Assembly: GCA_949126835.1 (NCBI GenBank) | Contig: OX421492.1 | Location: forward strand, 39,976,498-40,040,497 | From: Anisus vortex | Taxonomy: Eukaryota; Mollusca; Gastropoda; Planorbidae | Direction: 5' to 3' | Length of the DNA stretch: 64,000 nucleotides | Part shown: piece after piece, positions 49,293 to 63,172 of the stretch | Layout of the letters: each line of letters opens with the position of its first letter | Numbering within the stretch: position 1 is the stretch's first letter | Notes under the pieces: model-generated | Database searches by the model: none | Told to the model about the DNA's origin: nothing | Seen by the model: only the letters and a program-made list of their open reading frames with translations | Program-made: the position numbers and the translations under genes

Positions 49293-51687
49293 ATTCTGAT
49301 TAGTACATTTTAAGAAGAAACGCAAATTGCCTACTTACTTCGATCAATGACAAAAACGATTCATGGAAATTTGGGTTCTGATTTAAATTAAGGAATCTCA
49401 CAGAAGCGTCTTCAACCCCCTTCCCTCCTCCTAATCACACACAAAGTTATTACAAAGATTGGTTCGGTTCGCTTAAAGAATTATTTGAACCGGTTGACAG
49501 TAGTTGACACAAGCCGGTCGGGTTTTAATGCCGTTTACTTTGTATGTCATGGATCATCTACCAACTTTGAGAAGACGACCAGAGAGATTGTGTATACCTT
49601 TTCAACGTTGGAAGGTTTGCTTGAAATTATCTTTTCCAATCTACTTGGATTATAGATCTATGCGCTAAAGACTAATGCTGGCAATTATTTAGAAAGCTGA
49701 TTAATTGATGACACTACTCCGAGTCTACTCTACACCTCTAAGTTTAATCTTGCATTCGATATAGCTTTATGTCAAGAATGAAATATTGCACGCTAGTTTT
49801 GCATCAGATGAGTGTACATCTACTACATCTCGATAACACATTAAAGGCTCATGATCAACGAGTAATAACTTATGTAATGGCCGATATCACGGTGATTACA
49901 CTTTCGTAAGCTTCGAACCTTAGGAGATATTTAAAACCCAGAACTTCTTCAACAACTACCCACACTTCTACAACATAAACGTCTACAGCATCAACCTACA
50001 ACTTCTGCAACATCAACCTACAACTTCTGCAACATCAACCTACAACTTCTGCAACATCAACCTACAACTTCTGCAACATCAACCTACAACTTCTGCAACA
50101 TCAACTTACAACTTTGACAACATGTGCATACAACTTCTGCAAACAACATCTTGAAAATGAACATCACATAACTTTTGCAAACATCAACATACAACATCTT
50201 CAAACAACATACAACATCAACAAACAACTTATACAAACATCAACATACAACTTCTAAAACATTAAAAAGATTTAAACAACAACAACAAAAAACAACATTA
50301 AAAAGCATTGTGAAAATCTGGCGTATTTATAAAGAATACAAATATTTCGCTAAGTAGAACTCTTTCCTATCTGGGTAGAATAAAACAATTCGTAAAGATG
50401 ACCAGTACTAGAGTGAACAATGTTCAGATTTTACATGGAGACATCAATCTGACCAATAACTTCCCAAGCAGGCAATAAAAAAATATGCTATCACTATAGT
50501 GAACTGCTGGTATCACAAGGTCGCTTATATTATGCAAATCAGCGAGTGACTTTTTTCTACTAGTCAAGTTGAAGGGCGTAGTGACCCAAGCCATAACTCC
50601 GTGGTCATGCCTTTAATTGTTACAACCGGATGTGCCTTATCAGCTGAGCAACCGAAACAAGTGATGTTTGTTCAGCTGTTCTGCTAATTAAACCTTGAAA
50701 AACAAAATACGGCCTGTCTCAACTCTCAACCCATGCCGTGAATAATTTGAAACAATCATATAAATATAACTCTTATAATAAGTATATCGGCATAGTTTTG
50801 TTTTTATAAAATATATTATTTTAAAATACTTGAATTTTTTTATTAAACATAATATATGGTATCAGTGGATACTCTTAATACAAATTCGGATGAGGGGGGG
50901 GGGCATTTTCATGTGCTAACAAAAGCTGACAATCAAGTAAAATTTGCCCAACTTAAAGTTAATCGTTTTGTTATCTTGATTTATTTTTAGTGGTTGTGTG
51001 TTCTTTCCCCTTTTGTGATCGATTAGCATAGAGGAAACATTTTTTATCCATTCCACATACATAAAGTTTTCTCTTCACTCCCCAGTAGCCTAATACTTGT
51101 CTTCGGCTCTCAGAAAGCGAAAATAGAAGATTACTTAGTCAATGTATACTTTTGAATTTATATTCCGAATACTTAAGTCCTCTTTTTTTTATAACCTGTT
51201 TCAGTTTATACAGAGATTAGCTTCCCCTGTGTTGTTTTGTTCTTTTCTACTTCAATATCTAGGTACTAGATCTATATAGACCTAGTCTATATATTTCTCA
51301 ACAATGGTTTATTGAACCCCAAAAATATTGATTAGAAATTTTTACATAAAGTAATTTTCCGATTATCTGAATGATGTCCATATAATGTACGTGTAGCCTT
51401 GAACTATAACTGTACTCTATCTACTGACGCTGTCCGTGTTTGCTAAACAAACGAACATTGGGAGAGACGTTTGTTAAGACTCCAACAAACAGACCTTAAC
51501 GGTGTGGTGACATGTCACATTGACATACACCCGGGGAGAAACGAGCTTTACATTTTTGTCACAAACGTCACTGGCTCAATGCAGAGTATTTTATATTAGC
51601 GTCATCTTTTTTTTAAACTCAGACAACAAACTTATATTTAATTTAACATTCAAATTCTAAATATTTTTAAAAAAAAGTTATTGAACA
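49293..51687. other. Gene-free region with a 22-bp tandem repeat
   Basis: AT-rich sequence without recognisable genes. At 49985-50120 a 22-bp unit (ACTTCTGCAACATCAACCTA plus CA) repeats about 6 times and then decays into looser CAACAT/CAAACAT repeats to about 50300. G and T runs occur at 50895 and 51183. Nothing else is supported. Confidence 0.75.
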
Positions 51688-52578
51688 TGGCTACATTTAT
51701 TATAATGATGTTGTTAATAGCTAAATTTATTGTAATGATGTTGTGAATGGATAAATTTATTGTAATGATGTTGTTAATGGCTACATTTATTGCAATGATG
51801 TTGTTAATAGCTAAATTTATTGTAATGATGTTGTTAATGGCTACATTTATTATAATGATGTTGTTAATAGCTAAATTTATTGTAATTATGTTGTTAATGG
51901 CTACAATTATTATAATGATGTTGTTAATAGCTAAATTTATTGTAATGATGTTGTTAATGGCTACATTTATTATAATGATGTTGTTAATAGCTAAATTTAT
52001 TGTAATGATGTTGTTAATGGCTAAATTTATTATAATGATGTTATTAAAAGCTAAATTTATTGTAATTATGTTGGTAATGGCTACATTTATTATAATGATG
52101 TTGTTAATGGCTAAAATTATTGTAATTATGTTGGTAATGGCTACATTTATTGTAATGATGTTGTTAATGGCTAAAATTATTGTAATTATGTTGATAATGG
52201 CTATATTTAATCTAATGATGTTGTTAATGGCTACATTTAATCTAATGATGTTGTTAATGGCTAAAATTATTGTAATTATGTTGTTAATGGCTACATTTAA
52301 TCTAATGATGTTGTTAATGGCTACATTTAATCTAATGATGTTGGAAATGGCTAAAATTATTGTAATTATGTTGGTAATGGCTACATTTATTGTAATTATG
52401 TTGGTAATGGCTACATTTAATCTAATGATGTTGGAAATGGCTACATTCATTGTAATTATGTTGGTAATGGCTACATTTAATCTAATGATGTTGTTAATGG
52501 CTACATTTAATCTAATGATGTTGTTAATGGCTACATTTAATTTAATAATGTTGTTAATGGCTACATTTATTGTAATGT
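51688..52578. repeat. 30-bp minisatellite, about 30 copies
   Basis: Units of the type GCTAAATTTATTGTAATGAT plus GTTGTTAATG repeat without any net insertion or deletion for about 900 bp, although single-base variants are common (CATTTAA, AAATTAT, TTGGTAATG). Because 30 is a multiple of three, both strands stay open: plus strand 51747-52637, minus strand 52672-51650. Each gives a hydrophobic or Asn/Ile-rich repetitive translation. These frames are most simply by-products of the repeat. Confidence 0.95.
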
Positions 52579-53985
52579 TTTTGTTGTTGTTGTTGGTGTG
52601 TTGCTGTTGTTTTGTACTTTTCAATTTTCTAATATGAATAGAATTAAACTTCCGTTTTTTCTTATTTCTCAAGTCTCAAACTACTTCAGACCTTTTTTTT
52701 TATTTTTCTAAAAAAACAACAACGTTACATGACCGTAAAATACCAACCCGGTTGCCATTAACATTCTCAAACCACAACATCCGTCAGTAACATAATCCAA
52801 GAATACAAGTGAATTTGATAGAAGAACCAAGGGGTCATAAAACGTTACTTAGAAACAAATTAATAGAATTTAGATTTACTCCATTAGATACTAGATTATA
52901 TGAAATATGTATACCTTTTTATGTTATAAGTAATGACGTTTATTAGATAGTGAGCAATACATATATTTTAATAATATTGTAAAAAACAACAACAATAAAC
53001 TCTGTACAGATAGAAGAACAAATACCATAACCTCATATCGATCTACACTTTTCTTTTATCCATAGAGCACTAAGACCTAGGCTTGCATGTAGTACACTAG
53101 ACACTAGGCGTAGCTATTCAATCTAATCAAAGCGCAACGTAAGCTTGACAATACCGTGGAGGTCTTCATAGAATACAAGTCTATAGTCAACACTCAAAAA
53201 CTTAATAACTGACTTGTCCTACGCAATGTTGTTAGGTAAACGCAATGTCTCATAAGTTTAATGTCGGCAGTGTTTATATTAGCCATGGGCGTCCACATGA
53301 GGAAGGCGGGGCTTGGCTTTTTTTCTTAAAAAAATAATCATTTAAATGTGAACCCCTTCCCCCGCACCCTCACCCCAAAAAAACAAACAACCTCGGCAGC
53401 TTAGTAGACCTAACACTAATTCAATCCCTTTTGATTGAAGACAATTTAATTAACAGGAAAATTATGTAAGAAATGTAGAGCTATACCGTTGTTGTTTTGA
53501 AAGAACAAGTGGTTTAATATGACGCTGTGTCTGGCAATCTACTAGGATTTGAGAAGCACTGGGCTAAGGCTATGTACATTTTTTAGATTACCCCCGCATT
53601 TAGATTACCTCCTCCTTGGTGGAGTAGTCATGAGTAATCCTACATTTTTCTACTAAGTATATATCCCTTTCACGGTCCTCTGTTGAATATGTTGAGGCAC
53701 CAGCTCTTTCTCTGATACCCTACTTAGATTTGGGTAGCAATGAACTAATAGTATACGGTTTAGACCAAGAGTAACAATACGACTATAAACCTAAAAAAAC
53801 ACTGCTGTATAAAATTTAGAGGTTCGGTGTTAAGGCTCTGAGTAACTATGGCACTTACTGTCACATGCAAAGCTAATTTGTAAGGAGAAGAAAGAAGAAA
53901 CCATTCTCCATTAATTCTCTACACTCAAAGTAAACAAATCTCATGTTTATTGAACGTGACAAAAATGTTCACATTGGAGATACTC
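52579..53985. other. Gene-free region between minisatellites
   Basis: AT-rich with no coding exon, transposon end or RNA gene recognised. Confidence 0.6.
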
Positions 53986-54416
53986 ATTTACTTTAAAGGC
54001 CTACTTGTGTACATTTACTTTAAAGGCCTACTTGTGTACATTTACTTTATAGGCCTACTTGTGTACATTTACTTTATAGGCCTACTTGTGTACATTTACT
54101 TTAAAGGCCTACTTGTGTACATTAAATTTATAGGCCTACTTGTGTACATTTACTTTATAGGCCTACTTGTGTATATTTACTTTAAATGCCTACTTGTGTA
54201 CATTTACTTTATAGGCCTACTTGTGTACATTTACTTTATAGGCCTACTTGTTTACATTTACTTTATATGGCCTACTTGTGTACATTTACTTTATATGGCC
54301 TACTTGTGTACATTTACTTTATATGGCCTACCTGTGTACATTTACTTTGTAGGCCTACTTGTGTACATTTACTTTAATGGCCTACTTGTGTACATTTACT
54401 TTATAGGCCTACCTGT
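53986..54416. repeat. 27-bp minisatellite, about 16 copies
   Basis: The unit TTTACTTTATAGGCCTACTT plus GTGTACA repeats head to tail; three consecutive units are 28 bp (TTTATATGGCC). Each typical unit includes AGGCCT, the palindrome that is scattered through the whole window. The 163-codon open frame across it follows from the 27-bp period. Confidence 0.95.
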
Positions 54417-54559
54417 GTTTTTCTTGCCTTTGATGTCTTAATATTTGGTTGTATTCTTAATTTCAGATACTGGAAGCAATGCCTCTTTATTGTATTCAAC
54501 TATTGCATAGTCCAACAGAAAGAATTAGGACCATACCAGTGAATATAACGTCAAAATGT

Positions 54560-56010
54560 CATGACATACGCAAACAAAATATGACAGCACACAAAATATC
54601 GCTATACACAGACAAAACATCACAAAACAAGGACAAAATGTCACAACTTACACAGACAAAACGTCACAAAACACAGACAAACTGTCACAACTTACATAGA
54701 CAAAACATCACAAAACACAGACAAAATGTCACAACTTACACAGACAAAACGTCACAAAACACAGACAAACTGTCATAACATAGGCCTACACATACCCGCC
54801 TCTTAACTTAAAAAAATTAAATGTCTAATAACTGGGAAAAAATCGTGATTTGCACCGAAAATTTGTTATATTTTCTTTTTCAAAATAAGTACAGTATAAG
54901 TATAGGTATAGTTATAAATCCTTTACTTACTATATTCATTACATAGTTTTAATCACTCCATCAATGTCAAGAACTAGTCCAACGCCACAAATTACATAGG
55001 TCTATGTTAACTATGTTGGCTACAATTTGGCTAAGTTTGTACAATTTTAAAATGACGATCTGTATTTATTTTCTCAATGTGTCAATTAGTTTTAATCACA
55101 TTTATATTATTTCATATAAAATAGCATTTTACTTTCCGATCGGGTATTTAAAAAAAAATTATTTCGTATTTACAAGGAAATGGAAATTATATGGGGAAAA
55201 TGCGATCGGCAAAGATTAATTAAGCCTATCAAACCAGCTTTAAACACGAAGAAAAAAATTAAAATATCAGTGTTTATTAGCGACAATAATTAGTTTTTTT
55301 GTCTTCATATTCATAAATTTCGTAAACGGGTTTAAAACTGTTCAAAATTTTGTAAAGTTACCGAATTTTGGCATGTCTAGAATCATATTGCAACATACAC
55401 AGAAAACATGTCGCGGCATACACAGACACAAGTTCACACCATACACAGACAAACTGTCACTGCAAAAACAGACAAAATGTCACAGTAAACACAGACAAAC
55501 TGTCACTGCATAAACAGACAAAATGTCACAGTAAACACAGACAAAATGTCACAGCATACACAAACTGTCACTGCATAAACAGACAAAATGTCACAGCATA
55601 GACAGACACGATGTCACGGCATAGACAGACAACATATTACATAATATAGAGATAAATGTCACAGAAAACACATACAAAATGTAACAGAAATAACAGACAA
55701 ACTGTCACTGCATAGAGAGACAAAATGTCATAGCATATACAGACACGATGTCACAGCATAGACAGACAACATGTCACAGCATAGACAGACAACATGTCAC
55801 AGAATACACAGATACATGTCACAGAATACACAGACAAATGTCACAGCATACACAGAAAAAATGTTACGACATACACAGACAAAATGGCACTGCATAGAGA
55901 GACTAAACGTCACAGCATATACAAACAAATGTCACAACATAGAAAAAATGTCGCAGCACACACAGCCAAAATGTCATAGCATACTCGCATACACAGACAA
56001 ACTGTTACAG
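54560..56010. repeat. Degenerate CACAGACAAAATGTCAC repeat tracts
   Basis: Two tracts, about 54560-54780 and 55380-56010, are built from irregular 20-25 bp units of the form ACACAGACAAAATGTCACAG. Between them (54790-55370) is AT-rich unique DNA. Open frames rich in Gln, Thr, Lys and His across the tracts reflect the repeat and are not called as genes. Confidence 0.85.
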
Positions 56011-57344
56011 CATACAGCACACTCCGTAGTATGTGAGTATGAAGGCTTCAATCTTATAAAATTTCTTAAAGTATTTTTTTTTACTGCCTTATACTTTAAT
56101 TATGGACCTATAGCTTATATTAAGTTATATTTATAAATTAATGTTTTCTTTGTTTATACTTAGGCTATTAAGACAGGTTAAGTAAGAACGAATGATAGTG
56201 TAATACTATATTATTGCTAAGCTTAAGTAGGAAAAGAAAACTATACATACAGACACATTATGTAGTTTATACTAATTTATAGGCCTAACGACTTTCTACT
56301 TGGACGCTCTTTAACTTGTGCGCCGTGCATTGAAGTATTTGTGATGAAAACCAAACCGCAAGCTATTAATAGCTCACGTGATGAACATTTAAAATGTAAA
56401 CAGCAAATTATACATGATCTTTCCCCCCGTAAATTAATGTATCAATGCTTTTTTTTTTTTTTAGAAATACATCAGTGTTTAAATTTTAACACTAAAAATA
56501 GTAATAGATCTATAGGTTTATCAATAAATTGTTGTAACTGACCTGCACAAATTTCACTGATGTTTTTCCCTCGGAGTCGTGACAGATTGTGTCACGGGAA
56601 TTTTACCCCAGCTCATAAACAAAGAACCCACAATGTTGCGTTACACACAACACAGCTGCGTTAGTATGACTGTAATGGACACACCTGCTCCCGAAGCAAC
56701 AATTTAATTACTTAGATTTAGCACCTATTAGTTGAGGCTAATTAATTTATCCATCAGCAAGTGTCGTGACGTGAATGACAATAAATGAGTTCAACTGCGG
56801 TGTTTTAATTTCGGTTCGACATACAAATGTTGGTCAGCTTATCTCCACCTACACATAGGGCCTTCGTTTGGCTTGGATTTTAAAAAATATCTAGTTATGT
56901 CCCCTTTTAAACAAAATGTTTATATTTTTATAACCCAGCCGTTCCCTTTCGTGGTAAATGGTGCAGTACAGGTAGTGATGACGTGGGGGGGGGGGCAGAT
57001 AGCGTGGTGTGTTTGTGGGTGGATGTGTAAATAAAGAATTCATGTCTCCATTGGTTTATTTAAATAACAACTATCTTTAAAAAAAAACGCGTCACAGGCG
57101 TGGGCTCTGGGACTATTTCAAATGGAAGAAAACACCTTTGTAGTTAGCGGGTGTGGGGACATTCCGTTGGTTTCAAGTCAAATGTCAAAGTTGACATAAT
57201 TTCCATGTGATGTCACTAGATAAAAACCAAACATGGTTGAAAAAAACAACAACCCGTGTATTGAGGGTACTTAGGGTAGTTAGTAATAATTAGACTTTTC
57301 TTTTTCCATAAAAAAATAAAAGAAAAGAAAACATTGTTTTTTCC
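56011..57344. other. Gene-free region
   Basis: AT-rich sequence with homopolymer T and G runs (56450, 56987). No exon, RNA gene or transposon end recognised. Confidence 0.6.
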
Positions 57345-57540
57345 CGAGTGGCATCCGGTCATGGAATGGGTTACAAACCAGGAAAACCAATAGGTTATCA
57401 GTTTTTGAAACCCTTACCAGAATTCAAGATTAGCATAAGGATGCATCTTCTGTATGGGACCCATCAACTTAAGAAAACATTAAAAACTGAGCACAAACTC
57501 AGAAAACCTGCTATATTAATTCATACTACTTGAAGACCTA
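57345..57540 (+). pseudogene. LINE 3'-end fragment
   Basis: CATGGAATGGGTT followed by CAAACCAGGAAAACCAATAG resembles the WNGLPEQTRKTN segment at about 45985-46020 with frame damage. It therefore appears to be a second remnant of the same LINE tail. Confidence 0.5.
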
Positions 57541-60322
57541 TGCCGTGGCCAATGAAACCGAAGAACTCTGCTTCACCGGATCTATAGACTATAGACTATG
57601 AATCACATTTTTCCGACGGGATACTTTTTAAAAACTTTTATTTATTCCAAACATACAAGACCTATAACAATAAAGACCAACCTAATTTCCACATGAGAAG
57701 GTGTCTGTTTTTTTTTTCCTGAAAATATATATGGTAACCCTAACCTCCTACACTTTCTCCCAGTAGCCTAAAAGAATAGACGTCATATGGATGGCGGCCC
57801 CATTCCCCTTACTAAAGATTCAGTCATGTATGTAACAATAGTAAGGTCTATGTCTTTTTTCACTCTATTTTATAAGTTCAACTTTTTTTTTTGGTCTTAT
57901 TTTCTATCTCGAACCATTAAAACTCTTATCTTAACAGCCATTTCTTTTTTTTTCTTTTTCTAAGCTGGAGAGAAATGTTACTGTAAACTGTAATCCCACA
58001 ATTTATGACAGGCACGATTACTTCAATGTTTATACACACACACTCCAGCGCTGAGATTTGAAAAAAGTCGCTTTTTCGGGATCATAATATATGGCACAAT
58101 AACTCTTTAAGTTAGTTTCGGCCTATTGTCAAGTTGAACCCAACAATAAATTGGCCTACAGTGACACTACAGTCTTCATTATTTAGCAGGCCATTTTTAA
58201 TGCTTTATGCCTTACGACATCGTCCACGACTACATTTAGGACATTTTTTGTCCTTACACATTCTAAATATGTCATCCTCCCTTTGCAATGTTTTAATGTA
58301 TGGTTGGCGCTACTTTAAATTAAGGGGCGTGCGGCAAGCGGCCCGCGGGCCACATTACGCCCGACCTGGTGTTTGGATCCGCAACAGAGAACTGGTGAAT
58401 CTCAGGGGCACCTTGGGGGGTTAAAATCTGGGCGTTTGATCTGAATCTATTTTACAGGCTTGTTCCACACAGTGTATACGTGTCCCTAAATTAAAAATGA
58501 ATGCATAAATCACTGGCTAAATACATGGTTACCGAAGACTGAAGCGGTCAGTTATTGACCTTACCCGCCCCCTCCCAATCCTCACGTGGCATGAACTTAC
58601 TGACGTATTACTGCATGAACTTGTGAACACTGCTTCACCTGCCCTATATGGATCTATATGGTCCAATGGCATTACTACTGACCCCTTCTCCAGCCCCACA
58701 TTATTTTAAAGGTTAGTCTATAGTTTCTGGTGAGTGATGGTAAATAGTGTCACCTCTCAGATTAGTAAATGTTAAGCCTATAAGCAGGCCAGGTAAAAAA
58801 AAAAGAATGGGGGGTGGGGTGGTGGCTCAAGGAACTGGTTAAAGGTTAAAGGTCTACTTACCCCGTTCAAAAAAATAAGCCTTCGACCGCGATGTGTAGC
58901 ACCTAAAATTCTTCGGAGACCATAAGTGTAGCAGGACATTACAATGTGTCCTGTAGATGAAGTGGTGATGGCTATTTATTACAGCACATGATCGCCACTT
59001 GTGCTATGTCTCTGTTGCCTGACAACAAGTCTTTATATGTCAACTAGACCACCAAGAAGCTAGATCTTTGGGAATTTAGTCAGACTAAATTTAGCTGTAC
59101 TTAATTTTGCTATAATTATAATATAATATATACTTTTTAAAATATATATTAATTATAATTTCACATGAATCGTTTTGTATGCGTTAAAATTTAAATTGGG
59201 GTGAGAGTTCTCTTCTTAGTTCAAAGACGAAATTTAGTCTGATTTTATTAAACTATTTTTTTTTTCAACAGCAATTTTAAATAAACAATCTTCTTTATTT
59301 TTCCTTTCCATAATAAAATACCTGACCGTGCAACAAAAACAAAAATGTACAGGAGTCCAATTTAGATGAAAAATCAGTGAAATATTAAACTTCAATTTGA
59401 GTTGTGCTTGTTCATATTATGACATGTCTATTTTTAACACAATCAATTAATTATTACTTTTTTTTTTAAGCCCACTTTGTGTCACTAACTAGAATTTGAA
59501 GAAATTAGAAATGTAGCTCTATACGAATGTTCCAGTGAAGCAAACATCTAGTTGAGTTCTAACGCCAACAACACATCATTAAGAAGTCTGAGCGCAGACC
59601 GTGAGTCAATCAATACTTTCACAAGTATGGTTCCTGGGACAACTTCGTGACTACACTGTCTGCATCTCATTGGGAAATGTATCTAGTTGTTTGAAAAAAA
59701 AAATTAACATATCTTTGTGTTTATTTTCTTTCAATAATTGTTATTTTTTGTTTTGGTTCAGAAAGTTGTACTTTTCTAATAATAATATTATGTTTGTTGC
59801 TGCTAACAAATTGACAGGGGAAAGAATTCCCAGACTTGTCTAAATGTATGCATTGACCTTAACCTTAATATAAATATCGGTTTGCTTTCTTTCATCACAT
59901 TTACATTTACGGAGCTGAATGAGGAGGTTTTTGCATAATCGATTTCTTTCAATACCCAGCAGCTGCACAACTCTAACTCACACACATATATACATAGGAC
60001 ACTCTCACACACACACTACGCACACTCAAGCCCACACGTGCATACGGGTGCAACGTTTGATGTCGAATGGCGTAACAAAGAAACGTTGATTTAAAATGTC
60101 CATTAGAGGCCACACCTACAACAGCTGTAGGCTACATTTGTGCATTCATTAATTCTTTTATTTCAATTAGGCTATTCACACTTTTTATTAGAAAACACAA
60201 AAACAAAATAAATCAATTTTCGTTTCCGCCACCTCTTTGGACAATTCATTATTGTAATTTTAATTATATTATTTTAATACATTTGAAATATCTGCAACAC
60301 CTGAAATAATACAAAAATATGT
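57541..60322. other. Gene-free region with possible hAT end
   Basis: Mostly AT-rich and featureless. Near 58325-58375 a GC-rich patch (GGGGCGTGCGGCAAGCGGCC then CGCGGGCCACA) looks like the end of a hAT-type element, but no partner end was found. Confidence 0.45.
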
Positions 60323-60701
60323 CAGTGTTTCTCAAATACTGGACCGCGACCCTTTACTGGGCCACAAAAGCAAAATTACTAGGTCGCAAAAAAAAAAAAA
60401 GAAAACTTTAAAACCTAGGGCTAGGTCAGATGATCAAAATTAACTATAGACCTAATACACTTACAGTAGATTTGGCCCTATGCCCCCATACATGGATTTT
60501 GTACAATTTGAATATTAGCTACAACTCCCCCCCCCTTTCCCCCCCCCCCCCCCCGGTACAGACTGCACTAGTCTCGAGAATTCTGTGGAAATTCGTGTCT
60601 GTTATATTATGGACTAATATTATAGGCACACAGGAAATTATTAGTGGGTCATGAAATAGAAGTATATTTAAAAAAAAGTGGGTCACAAACAAGAAACGCT
60701 G
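60323..60701. mobile_element. hAT-like MITE, 379 bp
   Basis: The left end CAGTGTTTCTCAAATACTGG is followed by ACCGCGACCC. The complement of the right end reads CAGCGTTTCTTGTTTGTGAC plus CC. This CAG-GTTTCT...GACCC form is typical of a common hAT family. Internal homopolymer A and C tracts; no transposase. No clear 8-bp duplication remains. Confidence 0.65.
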
Positions 60702-61574
60702 ATCAAATTTAAAAAAAAACGTGGGAAAAAAAGGGAGGGTCGGGGCAGAAAATAGTGGAATTAAAATGAAACATTTTTCTAAAAAGACATCAAAGCCAAG
60801 CATTACACAACCAAATGTAAAAGAGTTGAAAGTTGGCATATTTTATGGACAAGTCTTAATGAGGCGTGAACTTTTGAACCCGAATGTTCGTGAACTTCCT
60901 GTTCTATTTTTAAACTAATAACAAAAAAAGCATGCTTTTGCTGGTGTTTGACAATTGATTTCAACCTCGACGGCCAGTTCTAGTCTTTTAGAATTATACA
61001 AAGGATACAATATTAGTTATGAGGAATCCGTTTTTAATTTCAAAAGTGAACAGGCCATCATTAATACTCAAGTGTTAGTCGCGTGACGTTAAATTTTTAT
61101 TTGTTTACAAAATAAATGAGTCAAAAGTTGCGTTTTCTTGGTTATTGAAAAACAAAATGCGTAAATTCATAAAAACGAATAACAAAAATTCTTTTGCATT
61201 AAGCAATAAGTTTGATATTTTAAAAAGGTGATTATTCCCTTCTGACTTTCACATTGTTTTGCTTTGTAAACATCTATTGGAAATGAAATAAATTTTAATC
61301 CCCAACAAATTTGAGTACAACCAGTTAAGTAGCACACAGACATTGTTTCGAATAAAATGATCGAATAAGAACGGAAATGTTTTTGCACGTGACCTTTTAT
61401 GCATGCATACACATTAAGACTTGTCCATGTCGCCGCAGATATTACAGCCTTCAACCAATTTTATTATTTATTTAGGCCTATATAATTTGAGCTCAATACA
61501 TTTAGTTTACATTTTTAATCAAGCTTCTGTTGCTTTAAAAAAAAGTTATATAATATAATATTGTATATAATATA
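60702..61574. other. Gene-free region
   Basis: AT-rich, with only short open frames and no recognised motif or repeat. Confidence 0.6.
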
Positions 61575-61660
61575 CATTCCAACAGGCCCCACGAGAGGGG
61601 GGTACAGTCGGTACGCCGTACCGGGGCCCATGAGAGTTTTGGGGGCCCATGAAGACCATA
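61575..61660. mobile_element. GC-rich transposon-end fragment
   Basis: A patch with GGGGGGTACAGTCGGTACGC and CCGGGGCCCATGAGAGTTTT resembles the outer end of hAT elements. It may be the left end of the element whose transposase remnant begins about 0.5 kb further on. Confidence 0.4.
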
Positions 61661-62125
61661 AATATTAAAATTTAAAATTAAATTGGCAATTACGCAAGTA
61701 TTTTTTAATTGTTGCTATTAAGCTAAGAGGAGTTGCCCCAAAATCTCCTACAATCTCACGTGGCGTTTAATTTTGATATTCTTTGAATGTAGGCTATACT
61801 TGAACATTTTGTTAAATATGTAATGAAGGCTTTAGCTGTAATTTAGGGCCTAATTATTTTCGATAGCATTTAGGATCTCTTTTTTTATTTTTCTCCAGAG
61901 ACACTTACAAATATAGACCTATGAGCCTTACAGGCTTACAGTTATCCCTGTTAGCTTAGTAGCCTAGGCCTACATACTCTAACTCTTTATCGCTGCATAC
62001 TCGTACGGCAGTTAGTCGATCTTTTTACACTTTAATGATCTCCTGTGCGGTAGCCAAGATGGGACGTTGAAGGTATTGTATTTTTAGACACACTATTCAG
62101 TTGCAGCCTCAAGAGGTGGAAAATA

Positions 62126-63172
62126 ATGTCACAGCTTCATTGCATTTCTAGCAACATATGGTCAGATCGAATTGAAAGTGTAAAACCATTTGTAGCTCAT
62201 CTACCAGGGGCTGAGTTGGCTTTGCTAAAGCTGAATCTTACTACGAAAACCAGAAACGAAATCCATGAAATCTATTATGTTTTGTCGGTTCTTTCACTTG
62301 CATCATAATGTCAGTCGTATGGCACAGTATACTAGTCCTTATTGACTTCTGCAACAATGTCATTCAAGCTTGTGATGCGACTATAGATATGGAAGTTGCA
62401 AACATAGAAAGCTTATAATTAGGGGCTTTGCGAAACAGTTGGAAAGCAATGTGGAATGAAGCTAAGCTTGTTGCATCCAACCTGCAGATAGAAGTACAAT
62501 TGTTTAGGAACAGTAATACAACTGCCAGAAAAAAAAGGATAAACCTCATAAAAATGTTAATGAGATGAATGAAACGGATGAATGCCCTGAGGAAGCCCAC
62601 TTACGAAAAAAAATATTTTATGAATTTTATGTTGTATTGGATAGTGTTTTTGGAGGTCTTACAGTTCGGTTCAATTCAGTCAAAGATATTTCTGACACAT
62701 TCAGCTTTCTTTTGGAACTACCAAATGATGTCAGAAGAAGACTTGAAGTATATAGCTGCTAAGTTAGCAGAAAAGTATCATAATGGCATAAGTTGCGAAG
62801 ACTTTCTTCAGGAAATAATTCACCTAACAGTAGTTCACAATGCAAATGTTGGTAAAGAATAGTTGGGTGCATTGGAACTGTTAAATGCTTTGGCAAACGC
62901 CAAATTAGAAAATATTTTTCCTAGCATAAGTGTCAATTCCAGGATGTCCCTTACTACAGCACCAGCCACAGTAGCATTACCAGGAGAGAAGATTCAGTAA
63001 ACTTAAGCTCATCAAAATTAGCTTAGGTCCACCATAAGTCAGGATCGCCTGAACAACTTGGCTAGGCTCAGTATTGAGTCTGGCATTGCATTGCAAGACA
63101 AAAAAAAAAGATTGACACTGTAATTCGTAGTTTTGCCAAGAAAAAGGCACGCAATTTAAGGCAGCCCTATTA
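62126..63172 (+). pseudogene. Broken hAT transposase (ZMYM1-like / DUF4371-type)
   Basis: Plus-strand pieces in family order but several frames: WSDRIESVKPFVAHLPGA (about 62158), RKKIFYEFYVVLDSVFGGL (about 62604), LANAKLENIFPSISVNSRMS-like (about 62890), TTAPATVA (about 62950), LRSTISQDRLNNLARLSIES plus GIA (about 63022), ending RKRHAI-like near 63145. The last blocks are the hAT C-terminal dimerisation domain. The expected SGERSFSKLKLI-type block is corrupted. Stops at 62306 and 62998 and frameshifts show it is inactive. Confidence 0.78.

Noticed and set aside
51650..52672. 340-codon minus and 296-codon plus frames as genes
   Set aside because: Both arise from a 30-bp repeat. No splice or start context and no domain; kept only as a finding.
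54479..56136. Several Gln/Thr/Lys/His-rich frames
   Set aside because: Translations of degenerate CACAGACAAAATGTCAC repeats.
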